NCBI RefSeq assembly: GCF_000308535.1
Contig: NZ_BAFW01000146.1
Location: forward strand, 1-64,000
Direction of reading: 5' to 3'
DNA: 64,000 nucleotides
From: Nocardia cerradoensis NBRC 101014
Lineage (GTDB): Bacteria; Actinomycetota; Actinomycetes; Mycobacteriales; Mycobacteriaceae
Shown here in pieces: positions 35,364-43,159 of the stretch. How positions within the stretch are numbered: position 1 is the stretch's first letter; each line of letters begins with the position of its first letter. A model generated the notes under the pieces. That model saw only the letters and a program-made list of their open reading frames with translations. It did not search any database and was not told where the DNA came from. Both the position numbers and the translations under genes were made by a program.

Positions 35364-36024
35364 CTACCTGTCCCGCATGTCGGCGACCAGCCCGTCCAGC
35401 ACGCTGAGTAGCGTGCCGAGGTCCGCGCCCGTCGTCACCGGCAGTTCGCTACCGATCGGGTCGAGCCGGATACCGCGCGCCGCGGCACGCTCGCGCAGCG
35501 TGTGCACCGGGGGAACGATCTTCCCGGCCTGCACGAGGAACCCGAATGCGGCGGCTTTGCGGGGACACCGATGGGCACGACACCCCTTGTGCTGCTGCAT
35601 GATTCGCCGCGCAACCGATTCGGTGAGCGGATGCGGCGGACCGGCATGCTCCGGCGCGATCGGACTGCGCGCCCACGTCTCCGGCGGGCACACCGTTTCC
35701 AGATCACACCAATCGCACACCCGCGCCGGACTGTGATCGACGGTGGTCAAGTCGTAGACCACGACCGCCGCAGCGTCGACACCGAGGGCGAGCCAGACCG
35801 TAACCGACGGGATCCGGCCGATCCTCGGGTGGCCGCACGGTGTAGACGTAGTGATAACCCAGCCGCTCGGCATGGCGTTCGATCGCGAGCGCATGCCGCG
35901 ACGCGTCCGCACCGGACACGGCGGGTCGTATAAGCCCGATAGCTCTGGGGCGCTTATCATTTCGTCGTACTCCATCGGTGTCCGGTTGCGTATCCCGGTG
36001 TTCGAGCATGGGAAATTTCGACAT
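35364..36024 (-). pseudogene. Resolvase-fold-like gene with a frameshift
   Basis: From the ATG at 36024 one frame gives MSKFPMLEHRD...RPRAIGLIRPAVSGADASRHALAIERHAERLGYHYVYTVRPPEDRPDPVGYGLA. The family likeness then continues in the next frame as LALGVDAAAVVVYDLTTVDHSP, and runs on through a Cys-rich stretch (CDWCDLETVCPP, GCRAHRCPRKAAAFGF) to 35364. The break lies at about 35790-35800. Restoring CGCG from CG there would give GLARALGVDAAAVVV, so a 2-nt deletion is the simplest cause. Programmed frameshifting is possible but less likely. Confidence 0.65.
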
Positions 36025-36216
36025 GTTCGTGCTTCCGACGACGGGGATGTGGTTGAGGCGCTTACGGATTGCCGGGTCGGCCGCCCCACCGCTCGCACAC
36101 GTCGAGTACACACCGATTGCCGCCAGAACGGAACGGTTTCAAAGCGTTTCGTGACAAGATAAAACGTTCCAAACAATCTGAATTCACTAGCGAAGCTAAC
36201 GACTGACGGGGGTCAG

Positions 36217-37122
36217 ATGCAGACCGAATCGACGACACTTCCACGCAGACTGCTGGGCCGACGGCTGATCGAGTTGCGTGAGGCCGCAAACCTCAAGAGC
36301 GACGAGGCGGCGAAACTCGCCGAGATCGGCCGACAAACCTTGTGGCGCTTGGAGAACGGGCGGACTTCGGAAGTGAAGAGGCCGATCATCCGAGCACTGT
36401 GCCGCGTGTACGAGGTCAACGAAGAGGATCAGAATGGGCTTTTGTGGCTTGCGGACGAGTGCCGCAAAGAGGAGTGGTGGCAGTCCTACAGCGACGCGAT
36501 TGTGTACGCCGATCAGTTCCTCAGCCTGGAACAGGCTGCAACTCGCGTCGATTCCTTTCAACTGACACTATTGCCCGGACTCACTCAGACGGCCGACTAC
36601 CGCCGGGCAAAAGCCCGGTACTACAAGCCAGAATTGCGCAGATCGCGCCTTGTCGATCAACACATTCAATACAACGAGCAGAGAAGTTTCGAGCTACTTT
36701 CGAAACGACAAGCACGCCTGGCTGATTCGAGTAACCCGCTGACCATGCAAGTCTTACTGGGCGAGGCAGCGCTACGATATCGGATCGGGGGCAACGCAGT
36801 AATGGCCGACCAAATCCGCCATCTCCATGAACTGAGCCTGCTGGCGAATATGTCGATTCGCGTCATACCGTTCACCAGTGACGGTCATATCGGACTGGAA
36901 ACCGACTCGTTCGTGCTGTTCGAATTTCCGCAACACTTGAACCCGGCGCTGACACAACCTCCGGTGGTATACATCGAGGGCTACGCCGGAACCTTGTACC
37001 TGGACAAGCCAACCGAGATCGAGGTGTACCGACAGGCGCTGTCCGACATCGCCGCTGTGGCGCTGAACGAAGCGGAGTCAAGGGCTCTGCTGCAGAAGAT
37101 CGAACAGGAGTACAGGGCGTGA
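36217..37122 (+). CDS. XRE-type HTH regulator with DUF5753 domain (Scr1-like)
   Basis: 301 aa. The HTH spans LLGRRLIELREAANLKSDEAAKLAEIGRQTLWRLENGR (about residues 11-50). The rest matches DUF5753: FLSLEQAATRVDSFQLTLLPGLTQTADYRRA, LTMQVLLGEAALRY, MSIRVIPFTSDGH, FVLFEFP, VVYIEGYAGTLYLDKPTEIEVYR. It forms the standard actinobacterial pair with the overlapping DUF397 gene, linked to development or toxin-antitoxin-like regulation in Streptomyces. GC is clearly lower than in the neighbours, suggesting acquisition. ATG preceded by GGGGGTC. Confidence 0.92.
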   Translation: MQTESTTLPRRLLGRRLIELREAANLKSDEAAKLAEIGRQTLWRLENGRTSEVKRPIIRALCRVYEVNEEDQNGLLWLADECRKEEWWQSYSDAIVYADQFLSLEQAATRVDSFQLTLLPGLTQTADYRRAKARYYKPELRRSRLVDQHIQYNEQRSFELLSKRQARLADSSNPLTMQVLLGEAALRYRIGGNAVMADQIRHLHELSLLANMSIRVIPFTSDGHIGLETDSFVLFEFPQHLNPALTQPPVVYIEGYAGTLYLDKPTEIEVYRQALSDIAAVALNEAESRALLQKIEQEYRA

Positions 37123-37328
37123 GTACCGATACGTCAGCCGCGAAGTGGTTCAAGAGCAGCCGAAGTCGGGACGGCGGAGAGTGCGTGGAGGTAGCACACC
37201 TGACCACCGGCGCGGTCGGAGTTCGCGACTCCAAAAACCCCACCGGCCCAACTCTCATCTTCACCCCCGCCGAATGGGACGCCTTCACCACCGGCCTTCA
37301 GGACGGCAAGTTCCAGCGACCGGCGTAG
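37119..37328 (+). CDS. DUF397 small protein
   Basis: 69 aa, GTG start overlapping the XRE stop (GTGA). It contains the family pattern WFKSSRSRDGGECVEVAHL...GVRDSKNPTGPTLIFTPAEWDAFTTGL. Partner of the upstream XRE/DUF5753 protein, which it is thought to bind in related systems. Confidence 0.93.
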   Translation: MSTDTSAAKWFKSSRSRDGGECVEVAHLTTGAVGVRDSKNPTGPTLIFTPAEWDAFTTGLQDGKFQRPA

Positions 37329-37426
37329 CAGTGTGGCGTTCGAGCAGCCGCACACCGAGCACAGGACAACCGGTCACCGCTCCCTGATCGCGTTCGACCA
37401 CGGACGGAGGCTTCGGACGTACTCGT

Positions 37427-38059
37427 CTAGGAGTGCTGCGTCCTGTCGATACCGAGGGTGGCGATCAAATCTTCGTGCAGTTCGAACCACACTCGGTGGG
37501 CCGAGTCGTGTTCGGTTCCGGTGACCATCTCGGGATTATCGGCGGCCAGGGCGAGGGCCGCGGCGAAGCGGGTGTCGTAACCGGCGAACCGGGCGAGTCG
37601 TTCGGTGAGAGTATTCGTCAGCGGAACCAATTCCTTTGCGAGGCTTTCCAGTTCGGCCAGGATCGGCCGGTCCCGCTGCGCGTCCCGGTGGTCGTTGTCC
37701 TGCATGCTGCCATCGGGAAGAATGGTCAGTTGCCAGGCGGTGCACGCCCGCACCAACCGTGCGTTGAGCGGGAGAAACATGCGATAGACGTCTTCCACCG
37801 ACGCTTTCGCCCCACACTCGGAAAGCTCGTCGGCGAGTTGCCGCTCGTTCTGCGCACGTCCGCTCTCGGTGAGCGACCACCCCGCGTCCGTTCCGAAACG
37901 GAAGCGGTTGATCCACCCACGCTCTCGGAAGTCCCGCACGTGCGACTCGGCGAGGTCGGCAGGCATTCGGTATCTGCCGGCGACCGCGTACGTACCAATG
38001 AACCCGCCCAGGCGAATTGCGTGCAACGCGAGCAGCGAACTGCGTGAAACGTGCGTCAT
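37427..38059 (-). CDS. Winged-helix-like regulatory protein paired with a swivelling-domain protein
   Basis: 210 aa from the ATG at 38059 (GGAAGGGAAG upstream). The N-terminal part (SSLLALHAIRLGGFIGTYAVAGRYRMPADLAESHVRDFRERGWINRFRFGTDAGWSLTESGRA) reads as a MarR/PadR-like winged helix in which GWSLTESGRAQNE is the usual wing-to-helix transition. The C-terminal part is helical, with LVPLTNTLTERLARFAGYDTRF. Encoded 47 nt behind the phosphohistidine-domain gene. It probably binds the two palindromes upstream of that gene. Confidence 0.65.
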   Translation of the reverse strand: MTHVSRSSLLALHAIRLGGFIGTYAVAGRYRMPADLAESHVRDFRERGWINRFRFGTDAGWSLTESGRAQNERQLADELSECGAKASVEDVYRMFLPLNARLVRACTAWQLTILPDGSMQDNDHRDAQRDRPILAELESLAKELVPLTNTLTERLARFAGYDTRFAAALALAADNPEMVTGTEHDSAHRVWFELHEDLIATLGIDRTQHS

Positions 38060-38106
38060 CGCGGACTTCCCTTCCGTGTTGAGCGGCCATGCCTGGTGAA
38101 GCGAGT

Positions 38107-38451
38107 TCAATGGTGGGTCGAGCGAACGGCATGAACGTGTCCCTTGGTTCCGTCGACCGAGATGATCCGATGATCGGCCAGGGTCCGCATCGCTCCCTCG
38201 GCCGCCACCACGGCTGGAATCCCGAACTCGCGGGCGACGATTGCCGCATGGGACAGCATTCCCCCGGTTTCGGTCACCACCGCCGCGGCAACGCCGAAAA
38301 GCGCTGTCCACGACGGATCGGTCGTGCGACAGACGATCACATCGCCCGGCCGAACCGCGTCGAAGTCGTCGACACTGTGCACCAGCCGAACCGGACCGGC
38401 GACAACGCCACGGCTGGCCGCAGCGCCGGTGACGATGGGCGCATCCGGCAT
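38107..38451 (-). CDS. Free-standing PEP-utilising-enzyme mobile (phosphohistidine swivelling) domain
   Basis: 114 aa from the ATG at 38451, which has AGGAGG with 7 nt spacing; an upstream ATG lies inside an operator. It contains RPGDVIVCRTTDPSWTALFGVAAAVVTETGGMLSHAAIVAREFGIPAVV. The TGGMLSHAAIVAREFGIPAVV block, with its phosphorylatable His, is the signature of pyruvate phosphate dikinase, PEP synthase and rifampin phosphotransferase. The ATP-grasp and PEP-binding domains are absent, so it must be phosphorylated by, or serve, another protein. Confidence 0.85.
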   Translation of the reverse strand: MPDAPIVTGAAASRGVVAGPVRLVHSVDDFDAVRPGDVIVCRTTDPSWTALFGVAAAVVTETGGMLSHAAIVAREFGIPAVVAAEGAMRTLADHRIISVDGTKGHVHAVRSTHH

Positions 38452-38482
38452 CGTGGTTCCTCCTGTCCACCGCGATTCAAGT

Positions 38483-38532
38483 TCGTCAAACATAGGTTGA
38501 CGATCATAAGTCCGTCAACTGCTAGTTGACGA
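38483..38532. promoter_or_regulatory. Two matched 21-bp palindromes upstream of the swivelling-domain operon
   Basis: TCGTCAA-N7-TTGACGA (38483-38503) and CCGTCAA-N7-TTGACGA (38512-38532) share arms and spacer length and begin 29 nt apart. The inner arms also face each other. This is a classic tandem operator, probably for the winged-helix protein of the same operon. Confidence 0.8.
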
Positions 38533-38611
38533 CCCGGCGAAAGCTCGTGCCCTACAGGGCTCGCGGGAAAGTTGGGATCGGTAGGGGGCGCGTCCGGCGT
38601 CTACTCACCCC

Positions 38612-39010
38612 ATGACATTTTCTCAACCTCCCGCGAACCAACCGCAGTCCGCCGGCTTGGACAAGAAGACCAGCGCGATCCTGTCGTACGCGCTGGGGTG
38701 GCTCACCGGAATCATCTTCCTCTTCATCGGAAAGCACGATCCCGATGTGAAATTCCATGCCTCGCAATCGATCGTCTTCTTCGGCGCGGTCTCCGTGCTC
38801 AATGTCGTGCTGAGTATCGTCGGCTCGCTCCTCGGAGCTGTGGGCATCATCTTCAGCCTCGCCGGACTCGTCGTCGCGGTCTTCACGGTCGTCGTCTGGA
38901 TCATGGCCATGGTCCAGGCGAACAACACCGGCGGTGTCCGCGCAGCGCTCCCTATCGTCGGAAAGTTCACCGCCCCTTACGCCGATCGGTTGGCCAACTC
39001 GATCAGGTAG
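38612..39010 (+). CDS. DUF4870-family small membrane protein
   Basis: 132 aa. A Gln/Pro N-terminus, then TSAILSYALGWLTGIIFLFIGKHDPDVKFHASQSIVFF, two further hydrophobic stretches and a short tail. The D-x-x-V-x-F-H-A-x-Q-S motif between helices is the DUF4870 hallmark. The protein is probably in the cytoplasmic membrane; function unknown. Followed by a hairpin within the intergenic repeat. Confidence 0.88.
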   Translation: MTFSQPPANQPQSAGLDKKTSAILSYALGWLTGIIFLFIGKHDPDVKFHASQSIVFFGAVSVLNVVLSIVGSLLGAVGIIFSLAGLVVAVFTVVVWIMAMVQANNTGGVRAALPIVGKFTAPYADRLANSIR

Positions 39011-39083
39011 CGGCATCTTCGCATGGCGGCGGATACGACAGTCCGAAGATCAACGGCCCGAGGCTATCTCGGGCCGTTGGCGT
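39007..39083. repeat. Intergenic repeat copy 1 with terminator-like hairpin
   Basis: About 77 nt, imperfectly repeated at 41027-41104 in the same orientation with roughly 80% identity by eye. It ends in a perfect 11-bp hairpin (AACGGCCCGAG, 39052-39062, pairing with 39068-39078; 5-nt loop), just after the DUF4870 stop. Confidence 0.75.
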
Positions 39084-39130
39084 GCGCGGAGACCAGACCG
39101 AGCATCCCGGCCGTCACCGATTCGGGCGGG

Positions 39131-39556
39131 TCAGGCGGGAACCACCTCCTCGCGGCGGGCCGTGATCGCCTGGTGCACGGTGACGAAGAACAGCACGAAT
39201 CCGATGGTCAGCAGGACGTGTCCGATGCCGGCCAGCTCCGCCAGTGGCGTGGATTCGCCGTGCCCGAGAACGGTCCGGGTGCCGATGATCGTCATGCACG
39301 ACACCGTCCAGAGGACAGCGATGTTGTAGACGGTGAAGAACCAGCGATAGGCGCGCGTGTTCGACAGGGCGAGTTGATGTTCGAGCACCAGGACGATCAG
39401 GAAGAACAGTGTCCCCAACGCCAGCAGGTGAGTGTGGACCACGGCGAGTTCGGTCTTGCCGGTGAACTCATGGGCCTTGGTGAGTTCGCGGTAGACCAGG
39501 CCCGACGGCAATCCCAGTGCGGTATAGCCGACAGCGGCCCAGTAGAGCTGTTTCAT
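39131..39556 (-). CDS. DUF2871-like membrane protein
   Basis: 141 aa, four helices: LYWAAVGYTALGLPSGLVYREL, VVHTHLLALGTLFFLIVLVLEHQL, WFFTVYNIAVLWTVSCMTIIGTRTVLG and IGHVLLTIGFVLFFVTVHQAI. The HTHLLALG and YNIAVLWT blocks fit DUF2871. Function unknown. Last gene of a likely minus-strand operon with the DUF4267 and monooxygenase genes. Confidence 0.82.
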   Translation of the reverse strand: MKQLYWAAVGYTALGLPSGLVYRELTKAHEFTGKTELAVVHTHLLALGTLFFLIVLVLEHQLALSNTRAYRWFFTVYNIAVLWTVSCMTIIGTRTVLGHGESTPLAELAGIGHVLLTIGFVLFFVTVHQAITARREEVVPA

Positions 39557-39600
39557 CGAGTCCTCGTTCGAATTTCGTTGCGGTCGTTGGGGTATAGAGC

Positions 39601-39990
39601 TCAGGCCGAGAGCTGTGCGGTGCGCGCTGGGGCGTCGGCCCGCTCAGCCTCGGGTGCCTTGTCGGTTTCGCCGAGGATCAGCAGGCCCGTGAGCGCGATG
39701 AGCGCGGAGGTCGATCCGTGGACACCGAACGCGGTGGCCGCGGAGCCGTGATGCGCCAGGACGTTGATCATGTCGCCGAGCGGCGCGACGGCCGTCGTCA
39801 GCAGAATCCACCCCAGGGCGCGGCGCCGGCCCGTTACCAGCAGGATGCCCGTGCCCAGACCCATCGCGAGTTCGCGGCAGCCTTTCACGATGAGGAAGCC
39901 GTCGCCGACGGGCACGTTCGGCAGGCCGAAGCCCTGGGCGGCGGTCTCGGGAGTCAGAACGAAAGAGATCCCATCAGGACAGCACCTCAC
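39601..39990 (-). CDS. DUF4267-like membrane protein with shortened N-terminus
   Basis: 129 aa from a GTG at 39990 that overlaps the upstream monooxygenase gene by 17 nt. The body fits DUF4267 (FVLTPETAAQGFGLP, GFLIVKGCRELAMGLGTGILLVTGRRRALGWILL, APLGDMINVLAHHGSAATAFGVHGSTSALIALTGLLIL). Relatives begin with a full transmembrane helix before the P-x-x-AAxGFG block. Here only GISFVL remains, so the 5' end looks deleted. May still be expressed by coupling. Confidence 0.7.
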   Translation of the reverse strand: MRCCPDGISFVLTPETAAQGFGLPNVPVGDGFLIVKGCRELAMGLGTGILLVTGRRRALGWILLTTAVAPLGDMINVLAHHGSAATAFGVHGSTSALIALTGLLILGETDKAPEAERADAPARTAQLSA

Positions 39991-40336
39991 CGGGTCCCAA
40001 CTCGAGAGTGGGATGGAAGATCATCGGCCGTGCGGTGAGGTCGAGATCGTTCTGCATCCGCAGGGTCAATTCCCGCCATTCCGCCGTGCCGAGTGCGTTG
40101 CGCAGGGCGGTGCCGCTGTCCCAGTCCCCGACGTTGACGAAGACCGCCTCGGCCGCCTCACCGGCCGCCTGGAACATCCGGGTTCGGCGGAAACCGGCGG
40201 CGGCCGCCATGTACTGGGCGCTGTCGCGCCAGCGCTGCAGGAACAGGTCCCGCTGAGCCGCCGGGACGGACATCGTGTTGATCACCGTGACCGGGGCGTC
40301 GGTGGCAGGAACGGAGGGTGTGTTGGAATTCGTCAT
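39974..40336 (-). CDS. Antibiotic-biosynthesis-monooxygenase (ABM) domain protein
   Basis: 120 aa. A short flexible N-terminus precedes a ferredoxin-like dimeric alpha/beta barrel: VTVINTMSVPAAQRDLFLQRWRDSAQYMAAAAGFRRTRMFQA, then AVFVNVGDWDSGTALRNAL. This is the ABM fold, used by small cofactor-free quinone-forming monooxygenases. Divergent from a MarR gene with two operators between, so it is probably repressed by that MarR, perhaps as a quinone or oxidant response. Confidence 0.85.
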   Translation of the reverse strand: MTNSNTPSVPATDAPVTVINTMSVPAAQRDLFLQRWRDSAQYMAAAAGFRRTRMFQAAGEAAEAVFVNVGDWDSGTALRNALGTAEWRELTLRMQNDLDLTARPMIFHPTLELGPGEVLS

Positions 40337-40337
40337 A

Positions 40338-40402
40338 TTGTCACGTTAAGTGACAATCACAATTTATGTCAATACTCTTAGATGGCAATCATGTTGGATT
40401 GC
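40338..40402. promoter_or_regulatory. Two palindromic operators in the MarR/ABM divergent gap
   Basis: TTGTCAC-N5-GTGACAA (40338-40356) abuts the ABM start. GCAATC-N6-GATTGC (40385-40402) lies 13 nt before the MarR start. Both are perfect and AT-richer than the surroundings, fitting MarR binding and autoregulation. Confidence 0.75.
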
Positions 40403-40415
40403 TAGTGTGGGAGTC

Positions 40416-40904
40416 ATGACGAACCGGCCGCTGGACTCGCGCGCGGGATTCCTGTTGTCGCAGATCGGTTTCCACGTGTCGTACCAGCTCACCGAGCAGC
40501 TGGCGCGCTCGGATCTGGACCCGGCCCATTTCGCGGTCCTCACCCAGCTGGCCGTCGCGGACGGCCGCAGTCAGCAGGAACTCGCGGATCTGCTGCGGGT
40601 TCACCGCAACGCGATGGTCGGACTGGTCGACGAGCTGGAAGAACGCGCACTGGTGACCCGGCAGCCACATCCGGCCGACCGGCGCGCGCACGCGGTCCAC
40701 CTCACCGACAATGCCCGCCAGGTGCTCGAGTCGATGCAATCCGAGGCCGACGCACTGGAATCGGAAGTTCTCGCACCGCTCGACGAGACCGAGCGAGCCC
40801 AGCTCCTCCCGCTACTGCAACGCATCGCCGCCCACGCGGGCCTGCCCGCCGGTGTACACCCCGGCCTGCAACGACGACGCCGCACACGCCGCGCACCGAG
40901 GTGA
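40416..40904 (+). CDS. MarR family transcriptional regulator
   Basis: 162 aa from the ATG at 40416. Winged helix: DPAHFAVLTQLAVADGRSQQELADLLRVHRNAMVGLVDELEERALVTRQPHPADRRAHAVHLTDNARQVL, with the DRR wing motif intact. Probably represses the divergent ABM-DUF4267-DUF2871 operon. It has a long basic C-terminal tail (RRRRTRRAPR). Confidence 0.9.
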   Translation: MTNRPLDSRAGFLLSQIGFHVSYQLTEQLARSDLDPAHFAVLTQLAVADGRSQQELADLLRVHRNAMVGLVDELEERALVTRQPHPADRRAHAVHLTDNARQVLESMQSEADALESEVLAPLDETERAQLLPLLQRIAAHAGLPAGVHPGLQRRRRTRRAPR

Positions 40905-41026
40905 ACGCGGTCCGAATCACCGGGCGGGTCACCGCCACGCAGCCGTGCACCTGTCGTCGATCGGTGTGCGCTGAGGTGCCGATCAGTCGAGCAAACCCGA
41001 AACCGGCAATCCCCTGCCGCTCAGAA

Positions 41027-41104
41027 GTAGCGGCGTATTCGCACGGCGGCCGGATGCGACAGTCCGAAGGTCAACGGCCTGAGGACATTTCGGGCCACTG
41101 GCCT
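41027..41104. repeat. Intergenic repeat copy 2
   Basis: Same orientation as copy 1 at 39007-39083. The hairpin part is decayed (CGGCCTGAG against TCGGGCC). The 267-nt gap around it (40905-41171) has no supported gene. It lies between the MarR gene end and the end of the LLM gene. Confidence 0.7.
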
Positions 41105-41171
41105 CCGCACGCAACGGCCCGAGCTCCAGGCCCCTCCATCGCCGATACTCTGTCGGCGCACTCCACGAGGA

Positions 41172-42059
41172 TCAACGCCGTGCGGCCACCACCTCGGACG
41201 CAACCTCGAGGAATTTCAGGTCGGTGACGGCCGGGACCAGGATGAACTCATCACAGCCGGCCCGCTCCGCGCCGTCGAGAATGTCGGCGAGCACCTCGGG
41301 ATTCGACGCACGCGCCGACGCGGCGATCATGCCGGCCAGGTCGGGCCCGAGGAAGCCGAGGTAGCGAGCCGTGAAGGAGCGCAACGCCTCGGACGCATCG
41401 GGGACACCCAGCGCGGTGAAGCAGCCACTGACCTTGCGCGGCTTCGTCTTACGACCGGCCTCGGCCCAGCATCGGTCGGCGCGATCGCTCACCTTGGCGA
41501 TCTCCTCGGCGTCACCCGCGATGCTGAAGCCGGAGATGCCGTCGGCCCACCGCGCCGCGCGGCGCATCGCCTTCGGCCCCATCGAACCGGCGAGGATGAT
41601 CGGCCCACCCGGCTGCACGCACGCCGGCCCGACCGGGTCCGCGCCCTCGAACGGGGGCTCGCCGGCGAGCAGCGACTTCAGCTCGGCGACCTTGTCCTCG
41701 AGCTGCTGGTGCCGACGCGTGAAATCGGCGCCGAGAGCGCGGTAGTCGTGCTCGCGACCGCCGACGCCGACGGCTACCTCGAGGCGGCCGTTCGCGAGCT
41801 GGTCGAGGGTGCCGATCTGCTGGGCGACCATCGCCGTCGGATGTTGCGGGAGCACCCACAGGTTCGCCAGGACCTGCACTCGCTCGGTGACCGCCGCGCA
41901 GGCGCCCAGCGTCGCGACCATCTCCGGATTCGAAAACGTCACCCGCTCACCGACGGAAACGCTCGAGAACGGGCCCGCGTCGATTCGCCGAGCCCAGTCG
42001 ACCGTCGTACCCGGCCCGTAGCCGGGAGCCATCTGCGGAAGTGCGACACCGATTTTCAT
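41172..42059 (-). CDS. LLM-class (F420-type) oxidoreductase
   Basis: 295 aa with the luciferase-like start MKIGVALPQMAPGYGP, SVGERVTFSNPEMVATLGACAAVTERVQVLANLWVLPQHPTAMVAQQIGTLDQLANGRLEVAVGVGGREHDYRALG and ILAGSMGPKAMRRAARWADGISGF. This arrangement matches actinobacterial F420-dependent reductases/monooxygenases rather than the FMN-dependent SsuD type. The substrate is unknown. It ends 3' next to intergenic repeat copy 2. Confidence 0.88.
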   Translation of the reverse strand: MKIGVALPQMAPGYGPGTTVDWARRIDAGPFSSVSVGERVTFSNPEMVATLGACAAVTERVQVLANLWVLPQHPTAMVAQQIGTLDQLANGRLEVAVGVGGREHDYRALGADFTRRHQQLEDKVAELKSLLAGEPPFEGADPVGPACVQPGGPIILAGSMGPKAMRRAARWADGISGFSIAGDAEEIAKVSDRADRCWAEAGRKTKPRKVSGCFTALGVPDASEALRSFTARYLGFLGPDLAGMIAASARASNPEVLADILDGAERAGCDEFILVPAVTDLKFLEVASEVVAARR

Positions 42060-42305
42060 GTGGCGACCCTCTCAGACCGACCCGGCCCCGGTCCCGCGAT
42101 CCCCCATTCCGGCACATCACGGACGACGGCGTGCGCCCGCCGAACTCGCGCCGAACCGTGCGACCGGGATCAGCCCGGAATGTGATTACACCGCTTCACT
42201 GGACCTGACCTCTCACTTCCCGAGGGCATAGCTGCCCTGCTCCGCGCCTGCCGCGACGACGCCGTGGCCCATCCGTACCGGTACGCGATGCATCGCGAGG
42301 CGGGT

Positions 42306-43103
42306 TCAGCTGTTCTTGAAAGGGTTGAGAGTCTTTCCGGCGAGGTAGCTCAGGTGGGTGGGGAGGGGTTTCATGGCGGCGGCGGAGATCTTGTTGAGGG
42401 TGCCGGGCACGCACACGGGCTTGCCCTTCATCACGGCGGTCCAGCCTTCGGTGACGACGGCTTCTGGCTGCTGCCAGAGGATTCGGGGCAGATGGTCGGC
42501 TTTGTCGCGAGTGCCCATGACATCGTGGAATTCGGTGTGCGTGAAGCCGGGGCACAGGGCGGTGACGTGGATGCCGTGGGGTTTGAGTTCCATGTCGAGG
42601 GCCTGTGAGGTGTTGAGCACGAACGACTTGATGCCGGTGTAGAGCAGGCTGGCCGCCGGTGGGGCGAACGCGGCGACCGAGGACAGATTGACGATGCGGC
42701 CCCAGTTACGTTTCTTCATGCCGGGAACGACCAGGTGGATGAGTTCGGTCGGGGCGGTCACCATCAGCTGGATCTCCCCGGCCAGGGCGTCCCACGGGGT
42801 GTCGGCGAACGCGGTCTTACCCGACAGGCCGGCGTTGTTGATCAGGACATCGATGTCGAGGCCCTGCTGGTCGGCGTGGTTCACAATCGCGGCGGGTGCG
42901 GCGGGGTCGGTGAGGTCGGCGGCGAGCACCTCGCAGCGCACGTCGTGCCGTTCGGTCAACTGCGCGGCGAGTTCCTGGAGCCGGTCGCCGCGGCGGGCGA
43001 CCAAGAGCAGTTGGTAGCCGCGCCCGGCGAGGTGGCGGGCGAACGTCGCGCCGATGCCGGCCGAAGCGCCGGTGATCAACGCGGTGCGGGGGGATGTGGT
43101 CAT
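42306..43103 (-). CDS. Short-chain dehydrogenase/reductase
   Basis: 265 aa from the ATG at 43103 (AAGGAACC upstream). Classical SDR: TGASAGIG at 10-17, NNAG in VLINNAGLSG, the NLSS serine and YTGIKSF (YxxxK). It ends in an extension PLPTHLSYLAGKTLNPFKNS typical of DltE-like SDRs acting on acyl substrates. Its start faces the alpha/beta hydrolase across three copies of one operator, so the two respond to the same TetR. Confidence 0.9.
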   Translation of the reverse strand: MTTSPRTALITGASAGIGATFARHLAGRGYQLLLVARRGDRLQELAAQLTERHDVRCEVLAADLTDPAAPAAIVNHADQQGLDIDVLINNAGLSGKTAFADTPWDALAGEIQLMVTAPTELIHLVVPGMKKRNWGRIVNLSSVAAFAPPAASLLYTGIKSFVLNTSQALDMELKPHGIHVTALCPGFTHTEFHDVMGTRDKADHLPRILWQQPEAVVTEGWTAVMKGKPVCVPGTLNKISAAAMKPLPTHLSYLAGKTLNPFKNS

Positions 43104-43159
43104 GGTTCCTTCGTTCGGGTGGGCCGCGGATGTCGAGGGAGCCCGCCTCATCTGTCGCT

